Assembly: GCF_001644035.1 (NCBI RefSeq)
Contig: NZ_LUUG01000090.1
Location: 1 to 41,332, forward strand
Source: Methylomonas methanica
GTDB lineage: Bacteria; Pseudomonadota; Gammaproteobacteria; Methylococcales; Methylomonadaceae
Reading direction: 5' to 3'
DNA length: 41,332 nt
A program made the translations under genes and the position numbers. Within the stretch, counting starts at the first letter, position 1. Each line of letters opens with the position of its first letter. Below the pieces are notes generated by a model, which saw only the letters and a list, made by a program, of their open reading frames with translations, was not told the origin of the DNA and did not search any database. This document shows positions 18,768 through 27,331 of this stretch, one piece after another.

Positions 18768-19820
18768 TTATTTGAGCCAATCGTCCGGATGTTCCACAAA
18801 TTTGTCGCGCAGGAACCGTCCGTGGATCAGCAGGCCCTGGGCGTCATTCAGGTGCAGACTGGTCAGCATTTTGCCTAGCGATTGGTCGAGTACGTCCAGT
18901 TGTTCCGACAATAAGGCATGCGCCGTTTTACCTTGGGTCACTGGCTCTGTGCGGGCTAGCGCGGGGGACAGGGCAAGGTAGCGCTCGATGGCGCTTGGCA
19001 GGTAGTCGTGGGCGATTTGCCGGACGTTGTAAAGATTGGGGTCGGTTGCGTCGGTGTCTTGCGGGAGGCGGGACAACAGCGACAGCAACGCATCGATGAT
19101 GCCTGCGATTTTCCGTTCCACCTCGCCGTCAACCCTGCCCGCGATGCGTCGCTGCAGGGATTCCAGATCCTGCCTGACGGACAGAAGGCTAGGGTTACGC
19201 GATATACCTTCGAAAACATATGGATTGCCGCTGGTTTCCTCAATCCGCTGATAAAAGCGCTGTTCCGTCACCCCTCGCAACAGGTTTTCAAGGCGGCTTA
19301 ATTCCTCCCCCAAACGTTCCTCGACCGCTTTTCCGCCTGGACGCTCCGAATGGGAAGGCGGCAGACGCAGGTAGTGCTCCAATATATTCGGTAGTTCTTC
19401 CAGTGCGGCGCGTTTAGCCATGACCAGTTCATTGTCCTTGCGATTGGGTAGGCCATCGAAATCCGGTAGCAAGCTGAGGACGAGCTGATGGGTATGCTCC
19501 AGCGCTAACCGGGACGAGGACTGGCTCAATCGCGCATGGGTGGCATCGATCAGTTTTTCCAGGCGCTGGGCCTTGCGCCGCAGTTGCCATGACAGTTCCG
19601 AAACCGATGACCGGCGGCCCGGCAGCAGTATCCACAACACAAGGTAAAGCCAGAATGTCAGGCTAAAACTGAAGAATACGGAACCGAGGAAAACGAAGCG
19701 AACGGCGGTAACGCTGAAACCCGTATAACGCGCCAAACCACTGCACACGCCGCCCAGGCGGCGATGGTCGAGATCCCGCTCGAGTTTGCGGGTTTCGGAA
19801 GATTTCGAAAAAAATCGCAT
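18768..19820 (-). CDS. PspC-domain membrane protein with long helical tail
   Basis: Protein of 350 aa. Residues about 15-70 form a PspC domain: RRLGGVCSGLARYTG followed by a hydrophobic hairpin (FVFLGSVFFSF, LYLVLWILLPG) that places it in the inner membrane. The remaining ~270 residues are charged and helical, with predicted coiled coils and no known motif that I can name. PspC proteins belong to envelope-stress responses, but the tail here is far longer than in classical PspC. I chose the ATG at 19820 because GAGGG lies just upstream and it starts 42 residues before no-family sequence ends. It is divergent from the TelA-family gene, with 237 bases between them, and the two may act together at the membrane. 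Confidence 0.75.
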   Translation of the reverse strand: MRFFSKSSETRKLERDLDHRRLGGVCSGLARYTGFSVTAVRFVFLGSVFFSFSLTFWLYLVLWILLPGRRSSVSELSWQLRRKAQRLEKLIDATHARLSQSSSRLALEHTHQLVLSLLPDFDGLPNRKDNELVMAKRAALEELPNILEHYLRLPPSHSERPGGKAVEERLGEELSRLENLLRGVTEQRFYQRIEETSGNPYVFEGISRNPSLLSVRQDLESLQRRIAGRVDGEVERKIAGIIDALLSLLSRLPQDTDATDPNLYNVRQIAHDYLPSAIERYLALSPALARTEPVTQGKTAHALLSEQLDVLDQSLGKMLTSLHLNDAQGLLIHGRFLRDKFVEHPDDWLK

Positions 19821-20057
19821 GGTGCCCTCAAAACAATCGATATTCAAGTGAGCTTGGTCGAAAACCCATGATACTCCAAATAAAAAACACTTCAGTTTGA
19901 ATCGCACCCCGGAAGCAAGGCCGGCACCGATAAGGCGCAAATGCAATCTGGGTTATTATAGCCTTGTGCGCCGGACAACAACGACCGGTGGAGGCCCCGC
20001 GAGTCGATTCCCTTTCCAGACCAGCGCGCGAACAACGACAGAACCATGGAGACACCT

Positions 20058-21278
20058 ATGAGCGACACCCCCGAACTTACCCCACCGGAAACCCTGACCG
20101 CACCGGCCCCGGTCTTGCCGATAGCCAAGGAGCAAGCGGTTTCCATGATCAAATTGCAGGCCGACACCGTCGCCAAACTGGACCTGCGCGTCGCCGAATT
20201 TATCGATACGGTGTTGGCCGAATCCAGCCAAAGCCCTGTCTTCAAGGCCAAGGTCGAAAGCGTTCACAATCTGGGCGGCACTGAAACTCGGGAGGCGGCG
20301 GCCATTTCCAACCGCCTGCTGGCGCGTCCGGCACAAGCGCTGGATGCTGGCGCTTTCAATGAGGGTTCGAAAATTTCTCGTTCGCTGGTCGATTTGCGCA
20401 ATCAGGTGGAAGCACTCGATCCCGCCCGCCAGGGCAACCTGCTGCAACCGCGCAAATTGCTCGGGCTGTTTCCCTGGGGTAACCGGCTGCACGATTATTT
20501 CCAGCAATACCAATCGGCGCAAAGTCATATCGATGCCATCATCGTCGCTCTTTACGGCGGCCAGGATGAGCTACGCAAGGACAATGCGGCCATTGAAGAG
20601 GAGAAAGTCAACGCCTGGCGGAGCATGGAGAAGCTGGAGCAGTACATCCACGTGGGCCGCAGTATTGATGCGGCGCTGGAGGGTAAACTGGCCGAAATCG
20701 AGCCGGTCGATCCGGAAAAGGCGCGCATCATTCGCGAGGAAATGTTGTTTTACCTGCGCCAGAAGGTGCAAGACCTGATGACCCAACTCGCTGTGACCAT
20801 CCAGGGCTATCTAGCGATGGATCTGATCCGCAAGAACAATCTGGAACTGATCAAGGGTGTTGACCGGGCCACCACGACCACCGTCTCTGCCTTGCGCACA
20901 GCCGTGATCGTGGCGCAGGCGCTGGCCAACCAGAAACTGGTGCTGGATCAGATAGGCGCCTTGCGCGCCACCACCGGCAACCTGATCGAATCCACGTCGA
21001 TATTGCTCAAACAGCAGGCCGGGCAGATACAGCAGCAAGCCGGCGAAGCGGCGGTCAGTCTGGACAAACTGGCCGTGGCGTTCAAAAACATCTACGACAC
21101 CATGGACATGGTGGCCAATTACAAGCTCGAAGCCCTCGCCAACATGAAAAAAACCGTGGAATCGCTGAGCGGGGAAATCGACAAAAGCAAAGGCTACCTG
21201 GACAAGACCCGTGAGAACACTTTGCTGGAAGCCAAGGAGACGTTACACATCGCGGACGAGGACGACATCGTATTATGA
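20058..21278 (+). CDS. TelA-family toxic anion resistance protein
   Basis: Protein of 406 aa of the TelA/KlaA family (tellurite or toxic anion resistance). It is cytoplasmic and almost wholly helical. Recognisable segments are KVESVHNLGGTETREAAA, LLQPRKLLGLFPWGNRLHDYF, YQSAQSHIDAIIVALYGGQDEL, NAAIEEEK and LRTAVIVAQALANQKLVLDQI. The molecular role of the family is not settled; tellurite resistance is one phenotype of plasmid members. I chose the ATG at 20058 because GGAG lies six bases upstream; the ATG at 20046 lacks this. It is divergent from the PspC-domain gene and followed by a 51-codon frame starting at its stop. Confidence 0.88.
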   Translation: MSDTPELTPPETLTAPAPVLPIAKEQAVSMIKLQADTVAKLDLRVAEFIDTVLAESSQSPVFKAKVESVHNLGGTETREAAAISNRLLARPAQALDAGAFNEGSKISRSLVDLRNQVEALDPARQGNLLQPRKLLGLFPWGNRLHDYFQQYQSAQSHIDAIIVALYGGQDELRKDNAAIEEEKVNAWRSMEKLEQYIHVGRSIDAALEGKLAEIEPVDPEKARIIREEMLFYLRQKVQDLMTQLAVTIQGYLAMDLIRKNNLELIKGVDRATTTTVSALRTAVIVAQALANQKLVLDQIGALRATTGNLIESTSILLKQQAGQIQQQAGEAAVSLDKLAVAFKNIYDTMDMVANYKLEALANMKKTVESLSGEIDKSKGYLDKTRENTLLEAKETLHIADEDDIVL

Positions 21279-21430
21279 CAGCCGGATTCCCTATCCCGCG
21301 CCCACAAGCCGGCGCGGCCGATCATGCCGAATCCAGGCGCCGCCCCCGTGCCAACAACCGGCAGGTCGTGAACGGCAAGGGCAACCCCATGGAGTATCCC
21401 GTGGACTCCAGGGCGCGGGCCACACCCTAG
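21275..21430 (+). CDS. Possible small ORF coupled to telA, 51 aa
   Basis: The ATG overlaps the TGA of the TelA-family gene (ATGA), the usual arrangement for translational coupling. The frame encodes a basic, Pro/Arg/Ala-rich peptide (FPIPRPQAGAAD, SRRRPRANNRQVV, GKGNPMEYPVDSRARA) with no recognised domain. The composition continues the GC-rich style of telA and falls off after the stop. It could be a short native protein or the start of a lost larger gene. Confidence 0.35.
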   Translation: MTAGFPIPRPQAGAADHAESRRRPRANNRQVVNGKGNPMEYPVDSRARATP

Positions 21431-21643
21431 TATCGCTGTTGTTGAAAAGGTGAAACCCGTTGAAACTGAGCGCCAGAGGCTTGCCAGCGTGAGAGAAGAC
21501 GAGCTGATCGAGTTTCACTCTTGCGTTGGCGTCGCTAGTGGGAATGCATGGTTGCACAATTCCGACAGCAAATTGTTAGCAGCATTAGTAGCCGGGCGCT
21601 TTGGGATCGGATGCAGATGAAGAGCTGTCGACATGTGGCGACC

Positions 21644-21805
21644 TTAAGTATTTTTGCGAATTTGGACAATAGCGACCATGATCATGCGCGGAAAGTCAAT
21701 TGTCCCGGATTCCGATAACACACCGTAGCCACGCAGTTTTTCGTACATTATTGAGGCCGATTTTAGCGGCAAGAGCGGTATTTTATTTAACCCATCGGAA
21801 AGCAT
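21644..21805 (-). CDS. Small hypothetical protein, 53 aa
   Basis: The minus-strand ATG at 21805 is preceded by AAGGAA at a good distance. The 53 codons read as plausible protein (MLSDGLNKIPLLPLKS, MYEKLRGYGVLSESG, DFPRMIMVAIVQIRKNT). I do not recognise a family. Copy A of the dispersed repeat begins 30 bases upstream and could contain or interrupt its promoter. The rest of 21431-21643 holds nothing I can name. Confidence 0.4.
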   Translation of the reverse strand: MLSDGLNKIPLLPLKSASIMYEKLRGYGVLSESGTIDFPRMIMVAIVQIRKNT

Positions 21806-21834
21806 CTGTATTCCTTCAGATTAAACATGGGGTA

Positions 21835-22060
21835 CCGTAAGATTGCTTTGTAATACGTAAAATTGCCCCGAAAACGTTGATAGGACAGGCTTGTAAATAC
21901 CAACTGCAAGAAAAACGAGCGATTATCTTACGGTCAAAATCGCCGGTTTGATCGGAAAATAGCACAAGAAAACGCATTGCGAAAATCAAAACAAGGTTCA
22001 ATGCCTTGATTTTGCTTTTCTTGTCCCGCCTGTTAATCGTTTACGAAGCAATCCTTATGC
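21835..22060. repeat. Dispersed ~227-bp element with inverted ends, copy A
   Basis: It aligns over its full length with 33103-33331. Shared blocks include GACAGGCTTGTAAATACCAA, GATCGGRAAATAGCA, TTGCGAAAATCAAAACAAGG and TTCAATGCCTTGATTTTG. The left end (GTAAGATTGCTTTGTAA) is roughly the inverted copy of the right end (TTTACGAAGCAATCCTTATGC). CAAGG-TTCAATG-CCTTG forms an internal hairpin with A/T flanks. No transposase is encoded. The size and structure fit a MITE-like or structured intergenic element. Confidence 0.7.
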
Positions 22061-22409
22061 TCCTACAATATCGGCCTTGTCAAGCCCTTGGGTGATCGAC
22101 CACCTTGTCAGGGCAACAGCGCTTCAAGTTTGGTTTGTTAACGCGGTAGCACGGGCCGCTTACCAATATTTCGTTCCCGTATTTCAAAGTTTAATTTTAT
22201 GCGCGTTGTTGCACAGAAGAACTTATCTTAAATCTATGCGTTGTTAAATAATGGAGAAGGAGCTATGTTTAATCGATTCTCCAAGCACACGGCAATCATT
22301 CAATAGGGAGATAGGTCAGCCCATTTTGCATCCGGGCAGATCTGAACATTCATGCTCTGTCGAAATATTTTTGAATTATTGTTGACTAAAACATTATAGT
22401 GGAGGCGTC
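22061..22409. other. Intergenic stretch before the broken dehydrogenase
   Basis: 349 bases of AT-rich sequence with no credible ORF or fold. GGAGG at 22401-22405 is the ribosome binding site of the pseudogene that follows. Confidence 0.4.
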
Positions 22410-23109
22410 GTGGCCGATAAGCAACATCCAGAACCCCCTAATCCTCTCCAGCATCAGGATCGCCAGCCTGGACTGGAATCCGAGATGAATCCAAAGCCCC
22501 AATCCCATGATCCGAACTATCAGGACAAACAAAGGTAAAGTAGCTTTAATTACCGGCGGAGACTCCGGTATTGGTCGAGCTGTTGCCGTGGCCTTTGCAA
22601 AGGAAGGTGCTGATTCGGCTGTCGTGTATCTCAACGAGCATCAAGATGCTGAAGAGACTAAGCGCTTGGTCAGCGAGGATGGCCAAAAATGCTTGGTTAT
22701 CGCGGGAGATATTGGGGATGAACATTTTTGCCGGGAGGCAGTGGAGAAAACCGTCATTACCCTCGGAAGTACGATTATTAATACCACTTCGGTAACTACC
22801 TACAAAGGTAGTCCACAGCTACTCGACTACGAAGGGAGCTATCGTGGGATTTACCCGATCCTTGTCTCTCGCTCTAGCTGAACAACACATCAGAGTAAAT
22901 GGTGTCGCTCCGGGACCTATCTGGACACCGCTTTTCCCTCAACTTTTTCTTCTGAGCACGTCAAATCGTTTGGTGAAAATGTACCGATGGGCAGGACCGG
23001 GCAACCGGTAGAAGTTGCCAACTGCTTTGTTTTCTTAGCGTCCGAAGATGCTTCGTATATTTCCGGGCAAGTTCTCCATACCAACGGTGGAACGATAGTT
23101 AATGGTTAA
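22410..23109 (+). pseudogene. Short-chain dehydrogenase/reductase, broken
   Basis: Pieces in order match a general SDR oxidoreductase: the N-terminal lead QPGLESEMNPKPQSHDPNYQ from a GTG at 22410 with GGAGG, then GKVALITGGDSGIGRAVAVA (NAD(P) binding), AGDIGDEHF, then IINTTSVTTYKGSPQLLDY, GFTRSLSLALAEQHIRVNGV, GRTGQPVEVANCFVFLASED and SGQVLHTNGGTIVNG. Damage: a frameshift near 22530 that ends frame one at a TAA; an internal loss of about 50 codons near 22770 (the NNAA region); a frameshift and loss at the YxxxK active site near 22830; another frameshift near 22950. No functional enzyme is possible. Confidence 0.85.
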
Positions 23110-23305
23110 TTACTGCTTATGGTAATGCCGTCCAGTCCGATCATCTGGTGGCAAATCAGCCCGAACGATTGAGACATGATTGCACCCGCAATCTGCGGCT
23201 TCTGACGACTGAAAACAAGCCCCGCGGTTGTTATTGATTCAGCAAACACCCGGTATGCGCACTCCACATTGGTTAACGAAGATACCTACGGGAGACATGA
23301 TTATC

Positions 23306-23515
23306 ATGACTGAAGAACTAATAACCGATGGGCATCCAGGCGAAACTGATAAACAGAAAAAGAGAAAACCAATACCCCGTGAAGTGAGCGGCGTTGGTTA
23401 TATCACTAATGAAGGCTTTGTCCGATGTTGCAAAACAGGTATCGATATTCCATTACCGGACGATTTCAAGGAATGGTGCATATTCCACTCCAAACCAGCC
23501 ACCCATTCCGATTGA
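23306..23515 (+). CDS. Small hypothetical protein, 69 aa
   Basis: I do not recognise the family. The peptide has a charged N-terminus (DKQKKRKPIPREVSG), then GYITNEGFVRCCKTG and a C-terminal KEWCIFHSKPATHS. The Cys and His residues could bind a metal, but no known motif fits. GGAG lies 11 bases before this ATG; another ATG at 23297 is only two bases after the GGAG, so the later start is favoured. No signal peptide. Confidence 0.5.
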   Translation: MTEELITDGHPGETDKQKKRKPIPREVSGVGYITNEGFVRCCKTGIDIPLPDDFKEWCIFHSKPATHSD

Positions 23516-23895
23516 AAACCGCCATTGATTTCGAGTCAAACCAAGGCCATCGATTCCGATGCCATGACGCCAGAAGTGAATGTCGGCTTTTGGAAGTAAC
23601 GAATTAACAGTTTCGACCCAAACCGGCCTGTCGCGCATGTACTAGCTCAGAGCCGATATCAGGTAACTAGCTGCCGTTCAACCAAGTTGAATCAGACCTA
23701 TCGATATTTGCTATCTACAAACCACCTCGTTAGATATTTTGCTTTCCAAATCAATCCTAACTCGGGGATTCGATCTGTATTCACGCGCATGGAGCAGCGT
23801 CAACGAAGTAATCGTAGTGGCTTGTTGGTATTGCGCTGGCCCTGTCGGGCTCGACGGCTGAATATCTAAAGTTGAAACCGATCGAATTAAAACCT
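23516..23895. other. Intergenic stretch with no recognised content
   Basis: 380 bases between a small plus-strand gene and the 3' end of a minus-strand gene. Short open frames occur but none shows family resemblance or a ribosome binding site. No clear terminator is visible. Confidence 0.4.
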
Positions 23896-24501
23896 TTATT
23901 TCTGGATGCAGAGATTACCTGAAAGATGGTTTATTTCTAGCAATGTTACGGTTTGAGTTAGTGGATCAATTTCAAGTGGGGTGGAATGAATCCTAATGGA
24001 GCCTTTGGCGCCAGATAATTTTCCACTTCCACTAATGATGACTGAGAGTTCCTTGGAGTTGACGACGTCCAGTGTTTCCATCGAGTGAATTTTGCCGATT
24101 ACGGCGTTATTGATAGAATTCCGAATCGTCCACTCACTGATGACATTAGCCAAAAAGTCTCCACCGGCGGGGTTGGGAATTAAATCCGAGGTCCAGGCTG
24201 ATTTGCTGGTGACAAGCACATCCTTTGAACCTAATTTTGCCCGTATACCTTCGGGGCTTGAAACGTAACAGAGATTGAGCAGTTTGGGCGGCGTTTGCCA
24301 AAAAATACCAGGGAATTTGTGGCTTGCCTTGAGTGTTGTCCAAATGTCTTTGCAATCCGCAATTTCTAATTGACCAATAGGGGAAATGTCAGCAGCTGTA
24401 TTTTCAGTTTTAACTTCCATACAGATATCAGCGGCATTAGCCAACGAAAAACTCGCCAAACAGGCGATCAAGTTTGTGGTTATCGCGATTTTTTTAAACA
24501 T
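23896..24501 (-). CDS. Secreted hypothetical protein, 201 aa
   Basis: A clear Sec signal peptide (MFKK, then ITTNLIACLASFSLANA) with predicted cleavage after ANA puts the mature ~178-aa protein in the periplasm or outside. It has four Cys in the mature part (ICMEV, IADCKD, LNLCYV, NLCIQK) that could form two disulfides. The segment ISGSGKLSGAKGSIRIHST resembles the G(T/S)GxxxGAxGSxR strand of small beta-barrel folds of the dirigent/allene-oxide-cyclase type; this is only a resemblance. The start is supported by GGGGA nine bases upstream. No operon partner; function unknown. Confidence 0.75.
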   Translation of the reverse strand: MFKKIAITTNLIACLASFSLANAADICMEVKTENTAADISPIGQLEIADCKDIWTTLKASHKFPGIFWQTPPKLLNLCYVSSPEGIRAKLGSKDVLVTSKSAWTSDLIPNPAGGDFLANVISEWTIRNSINNAVIGKIHSMETLDVVNSKELSVIISGSGKLSGAKGSIRIHSTPLEIDPLTQTVTLLEINHLSGNLCIQK

Positions 24502-24885
24502 TAGTTATCCCCTATGTTGTTTTATTGATGCTCGGCGTTAATTGACGGCGTAGCATAGAGTCTAATGTTTGATTTGGAGGTATGTCGGTTCGGTGCCGTA
24601 CAAACCGATGGGTACCTATGATCCAGCTAAAATGTTTGATGCCGCATGTGGATCAAGGTAGTCAGAATTACTTAGCGTCTCACCAAATGCTGTTGAGCAA
24701 ACACCCGTTGTTTTGCATTATGCGCAGGAAAGGCGACTGTTACGATACCGGGGAGTCGCTATTTTTGCCGAAAGATTTTTTCGAGCATCCCAGCAGGAAA
24801 AAATCGGCAAAAATTACGCGACCGCTTATGCCTGCGGCGCCACGATTCGTCCGCGTCGCCTCGTTTCGACCCAACATGATGACAC
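24502..24885. other. Stretch upstream of the IS110-type gene
   Basis: 384 bases without a defensible gene. A frame from about 24662 to 24931 reads smoothly (VVLHYAQERRLLRYRGVAIF) but starts after a stop, lacks a start codon with ribosome site, and runs into the IS leader. Part of this stretch may belong to the left end of the IS110-type element, whose exact border I cannot place. Confidence 0.35.
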
Positions 24886-24952
24886 GGACTCCTCCTCACT
24901 CCCACGGTGTCACAATGCACCAGACAATTAATGACGGAACAAAGAGGAGTCC
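24886..24952 (+). other. Structured leader of the IS110-type element
   Basis: GGACTCCTC (24886-24894) is an exact inverted match to GAGGAGTCC (24944-24952), which also supplies the ribosome binding site just before the ATG at 24956. Inside it, GGTG and CACC (24906-24921) can form a smaller stem. Such an RNA would hide the start site. IS110-family elements are known to make structured noncoding RNAs from their ends; whether this leader is part of one is inference. Confidence 0.4.
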
Positions 24953-24955
24953 GAA

Positions 24956-25963
24956 ATGAATAGTAACGTAGTGGGTTTGGATATCGCAAAGAACGTTTTC
25001 CATTTGTACAGCCAATCTGCGGGTGGCAACGTGGTAAAGAAGAAACTGAAACGGAGCGAATTACTGGCGTTTATTGCTAACTTGCCGGCAAGTCTGATCG
25101 GCATCGAAGCGTGTGGCGGTTCGCATTATTGGGCAGGCGAATTTACCAAGCTTGGCCACGAAGTCATATTGCTAAACGCTCGCTTCGTAAAGGCCTTTGT
25201 GGTGGGTAACAAGAACGATTTTAACGATGCCGAGGCTATTTTCACCGCAGTGACCCGCCCAAATAAGCGGACGGTTGCGGTGAAAAACCAGACGCAGCAA
25301 GACATACAGATGTTGCATCGCCTGCGCCAGCAACGGGTGGCTGAACGCACCGGGCTCGTCAATCAAATTCGTGGTTTTCTGAGCGAACGAGGCATTACGT
25401 TACCTCAAGGCGTTAATCAGGTGAGACGGCACCTACCGCTCATTTTGGAAGATGCGGAGAATACGTTGTCAGCCTTAAGCCGACAACTGTTTGCTGAACA
25501 ATATGAACAACTAAAATTGCTGGATGACGCCATAAAAGCACAGGACTGTCGAATCTAACCGACTCTGTCAGCAAACTACGCTCAGTCGTCGTTTTCTTGA
25601 GGTGCCGGGTATCGGCCCACTCACAGCCACTATCATGGCTTCCGAAATCGGCGAAGGCAAAGGTTACGCCAAAAGCCTAGATTATGCCGCGAGCCTAAGC
25701 TTGGTGCCGCGTCAACATAGCAGTAGCGATAAACACGTGTTATTGGACGCGGCAATAGCTATCTGCGAACGCTACTGATCCACGGTGCACGAGCGGTTGT
25801 GAAATGTTGCGGTAGCAAAACCGATCCTTTAAGCCGATGGCTACAAGCCTTGGTAGAACGACGCGATTTTAATAAAGCCGCCGTGGCATTGGCTAACAAA
25901 AATGCTCGAACTTTATGGGCAATGGCTAGCCAGGATCGAGCTTATGAAGCTGTTATCGCATAG
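24956..25963 (+). pseudogene. IS110/IS1111-family transposase, frameshifted
   Basis: The first 200 codons are an intact DEDD recombinase domain: VGLDIAKNVFHLY, IGIEACGGSHYW and KNDFNDAEAIFTAVTRP. The frame then shifts near 25545-25555 to continue with LEVPGIGPLTATIMASEIG and SLSLVPRQHSSSDKHVLL, and shifts again near 25750 (about ten bases lost) to continue with GNSYLRTLLIHGARAVV, DPLSRWLQALVERRDF and KNARTLWAMASQD to the stop at 25961-25963. Undamaged length would be about 340 aa, normal for the family. Both breaks fall in the Transposase_20 part, so the protein is inactive. Confidence 0.85.
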
Positions 25964-26043
25964 CGTAATCCGGGTTATCCGTCCTTTGCCCAACCCCTCC
26001 ACGCGCGAGAAGGGTTCCGGCGTTGGTCAAAGCGTGGACAAGG

Positions 26044-26056
26044 TGCCCTGTGGGTA
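26044..26056 (-). repeat. Partial copy of the 17-bp palindromic repeat
   Basis: On the minus strand it reads TACCCACAGGGCA, identical to the first 13 bases of the insert at 14202. It lies 43 bases left of the IS5-type element, in opposite orientation to the copy inside that element. The TAAA end is absent. Confidence 0.45.
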
Positions 26057-26098
26057 TAACCCTCAGGCCAGCTAGGTAGAGTTAATTCAGATTGCGGA

Positions 26099-27183
26099 GG
26101 GCTTTGTTGCATAAATCCGCTGTCATCCCATCCCCATGTCACGGTCAAATTGACTGACCTGCAGCCCGAATGCCCAAGCCACAACCACAGAAATACCGAA
26201 CCACCAACTGGCGAGACTACAACCAATCCTTGAAGCAACGCGGTTCGCTATTGCTTTGGATTGATAAAGAAATGCACTGGCTGTCGCCAGGCAGCGGTAA
26301 ACGCGGACGAGCTGATAAATTCTCCGATGCGGCCATCCAGTTTTGCCTGATGCTCAAGAACCTGTTCGGGCTTGCGTTACGTCAAGCTAGTGGGATGGTA
26401 GCCAGTCTGTTGAAGTTGTCAGGTCTCGATTGGTTGACGCCGGATTACACAACACTTTGTCGTCGCCAGCAGCGTTTACAGGTTTGCATTTCCTATCGCC
26501 CAAACTTAAAGGGACTGCATTTGCTCGTTGATAGCACAGGCGTGAAGATGCTAGGCGAGGGTGAGTACCCAAAGGGCATAAATGGAAAACCAAGAAACAC
26601 GGCGCCGAGTATCGCCGCCAATGGCGCAAGGTGCACTTGGGTATCGACGCTGAAACCTTAGAAATTCGGGCGATTGAAGTGACTTCCAATCGCGTGGGCG
26701 ATGCTCAAGTCTTGCCGGATTTACTGAATCAGATTCCCTCTGACGAACGCATCGAATCGGTCAGCGGTGACGGCGCTTACGACACCAAGAGGGCTCATGC
26801 CGCGATTGCAGAACGTGAGGCCCAGGCCATTATTCCCGTGCGAAAAAATGGCCAGCCCTGGAGAGAAAACACCACGGGCGCCAGCGTTCGAAACGAAACG
26901 CTGCGGGCCATGCAGCGATTGGGTCGGGCCATTTGGAAAAAATGGAGTGGATATCATCGTCGCAGTTTGGTCGAAACCAAAATGCGCTGTTTCAAACTGT
27001 TGGGAGAGCGTGTCAAGGCACGACTCTTCAAAAGCCAGGTCGCTGAGCTGCAAATTCGAGCGGCACTGCTCAATCGGTTTACCCAACTGGGCAGGCCGAT
27101 AACCGTTGCCATGCCCTAAATCCGCCTAGCTGATTTGGGGTAAGGGGTAGTTTGGTAATCACAGGATTTGTGCAACAAAGCCC
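26099..27183 (+). mobile_element. IS5-family insertion sequence, IS903 group
   Basis: Terminal inverted repeats of about 20 bp: GGGCTTTGTTGCATAAATCC at 26099-26118 and the inverted GGATTTGTGCAACAAAGCCC at 27164-27183 (one mismatch). The GGCTTTGTTGNATAAATC form is typical of the IS903 group. The element is about 1085 bp and holds one broken transposase gene. The flanking bases (ATTGCGGAG and CATTATCCG) do not form a target duplication, so one side may have been rearranged since insertion. Confidence 0.85.
26170..27119 (+). pseudogene. IS5/IS903 transposase split by a 17-bp insertion
   Basis: Two overlapping frames give the halves of one DDE transposase. The first ends its family match at LLVDSTGVKMLGEGE (codon at 26563-26565); the second begins with WKTKKHGAEYRRQWRKVHLG (from 26583). 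Between them lie exactly 17 bases (26566-26582), TACCCAAAGGGCATAAA; without them one frame of 310 aa runs from 26170 to 27119. The DDE residues are present (VDSTG, SGDGAYD, LVETKM). The rest of the gene looks undamaged, so the insertion is probably recent. The ATG at 26170 fits the family start (NWRDYNQSL, then LLLWIDKEMHW). Confidence 0.9.
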
Positions 27184-27276
27184 ATTATCCGTGGACACTA
27201 TCTTCTGCTCTTTCAATCAGAAGGTATAGACGTGGTTAATAGGGCGCTTACATCTATTCGGCAAGCCTGTTTCAAT

Positions 27277-27299
27277 AGAGCAATTTGAAAAATTGCTCT
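27277..27299. terminator. Perfect 10-bp hairpin, possible bidirectional terminator
   Basis: AGAGCAATTT, a GAA loop and AAATTGCTCT form a perfect 10-bp stem between the IS5-type element and the truncated partner gene. It lies 33 bases past the stop of that minus-strand gene. The T-tract expected of a rho-independent terminator is poor on both strands, so termination is only a possibility. Confidence 0.35.
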
Positions 27300-27331
27300 C
27301 ATAAAATAAAATCATACAACCAGGGTCGGGG

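Noticed and set aside
24662-24931. Smooth open frame VVLHYAQERRLLRYRGVAIF before the IS110-type gene
   Set aside because: It follows a stop, lacks a credible start and runs into the IS leader; no family recognised.
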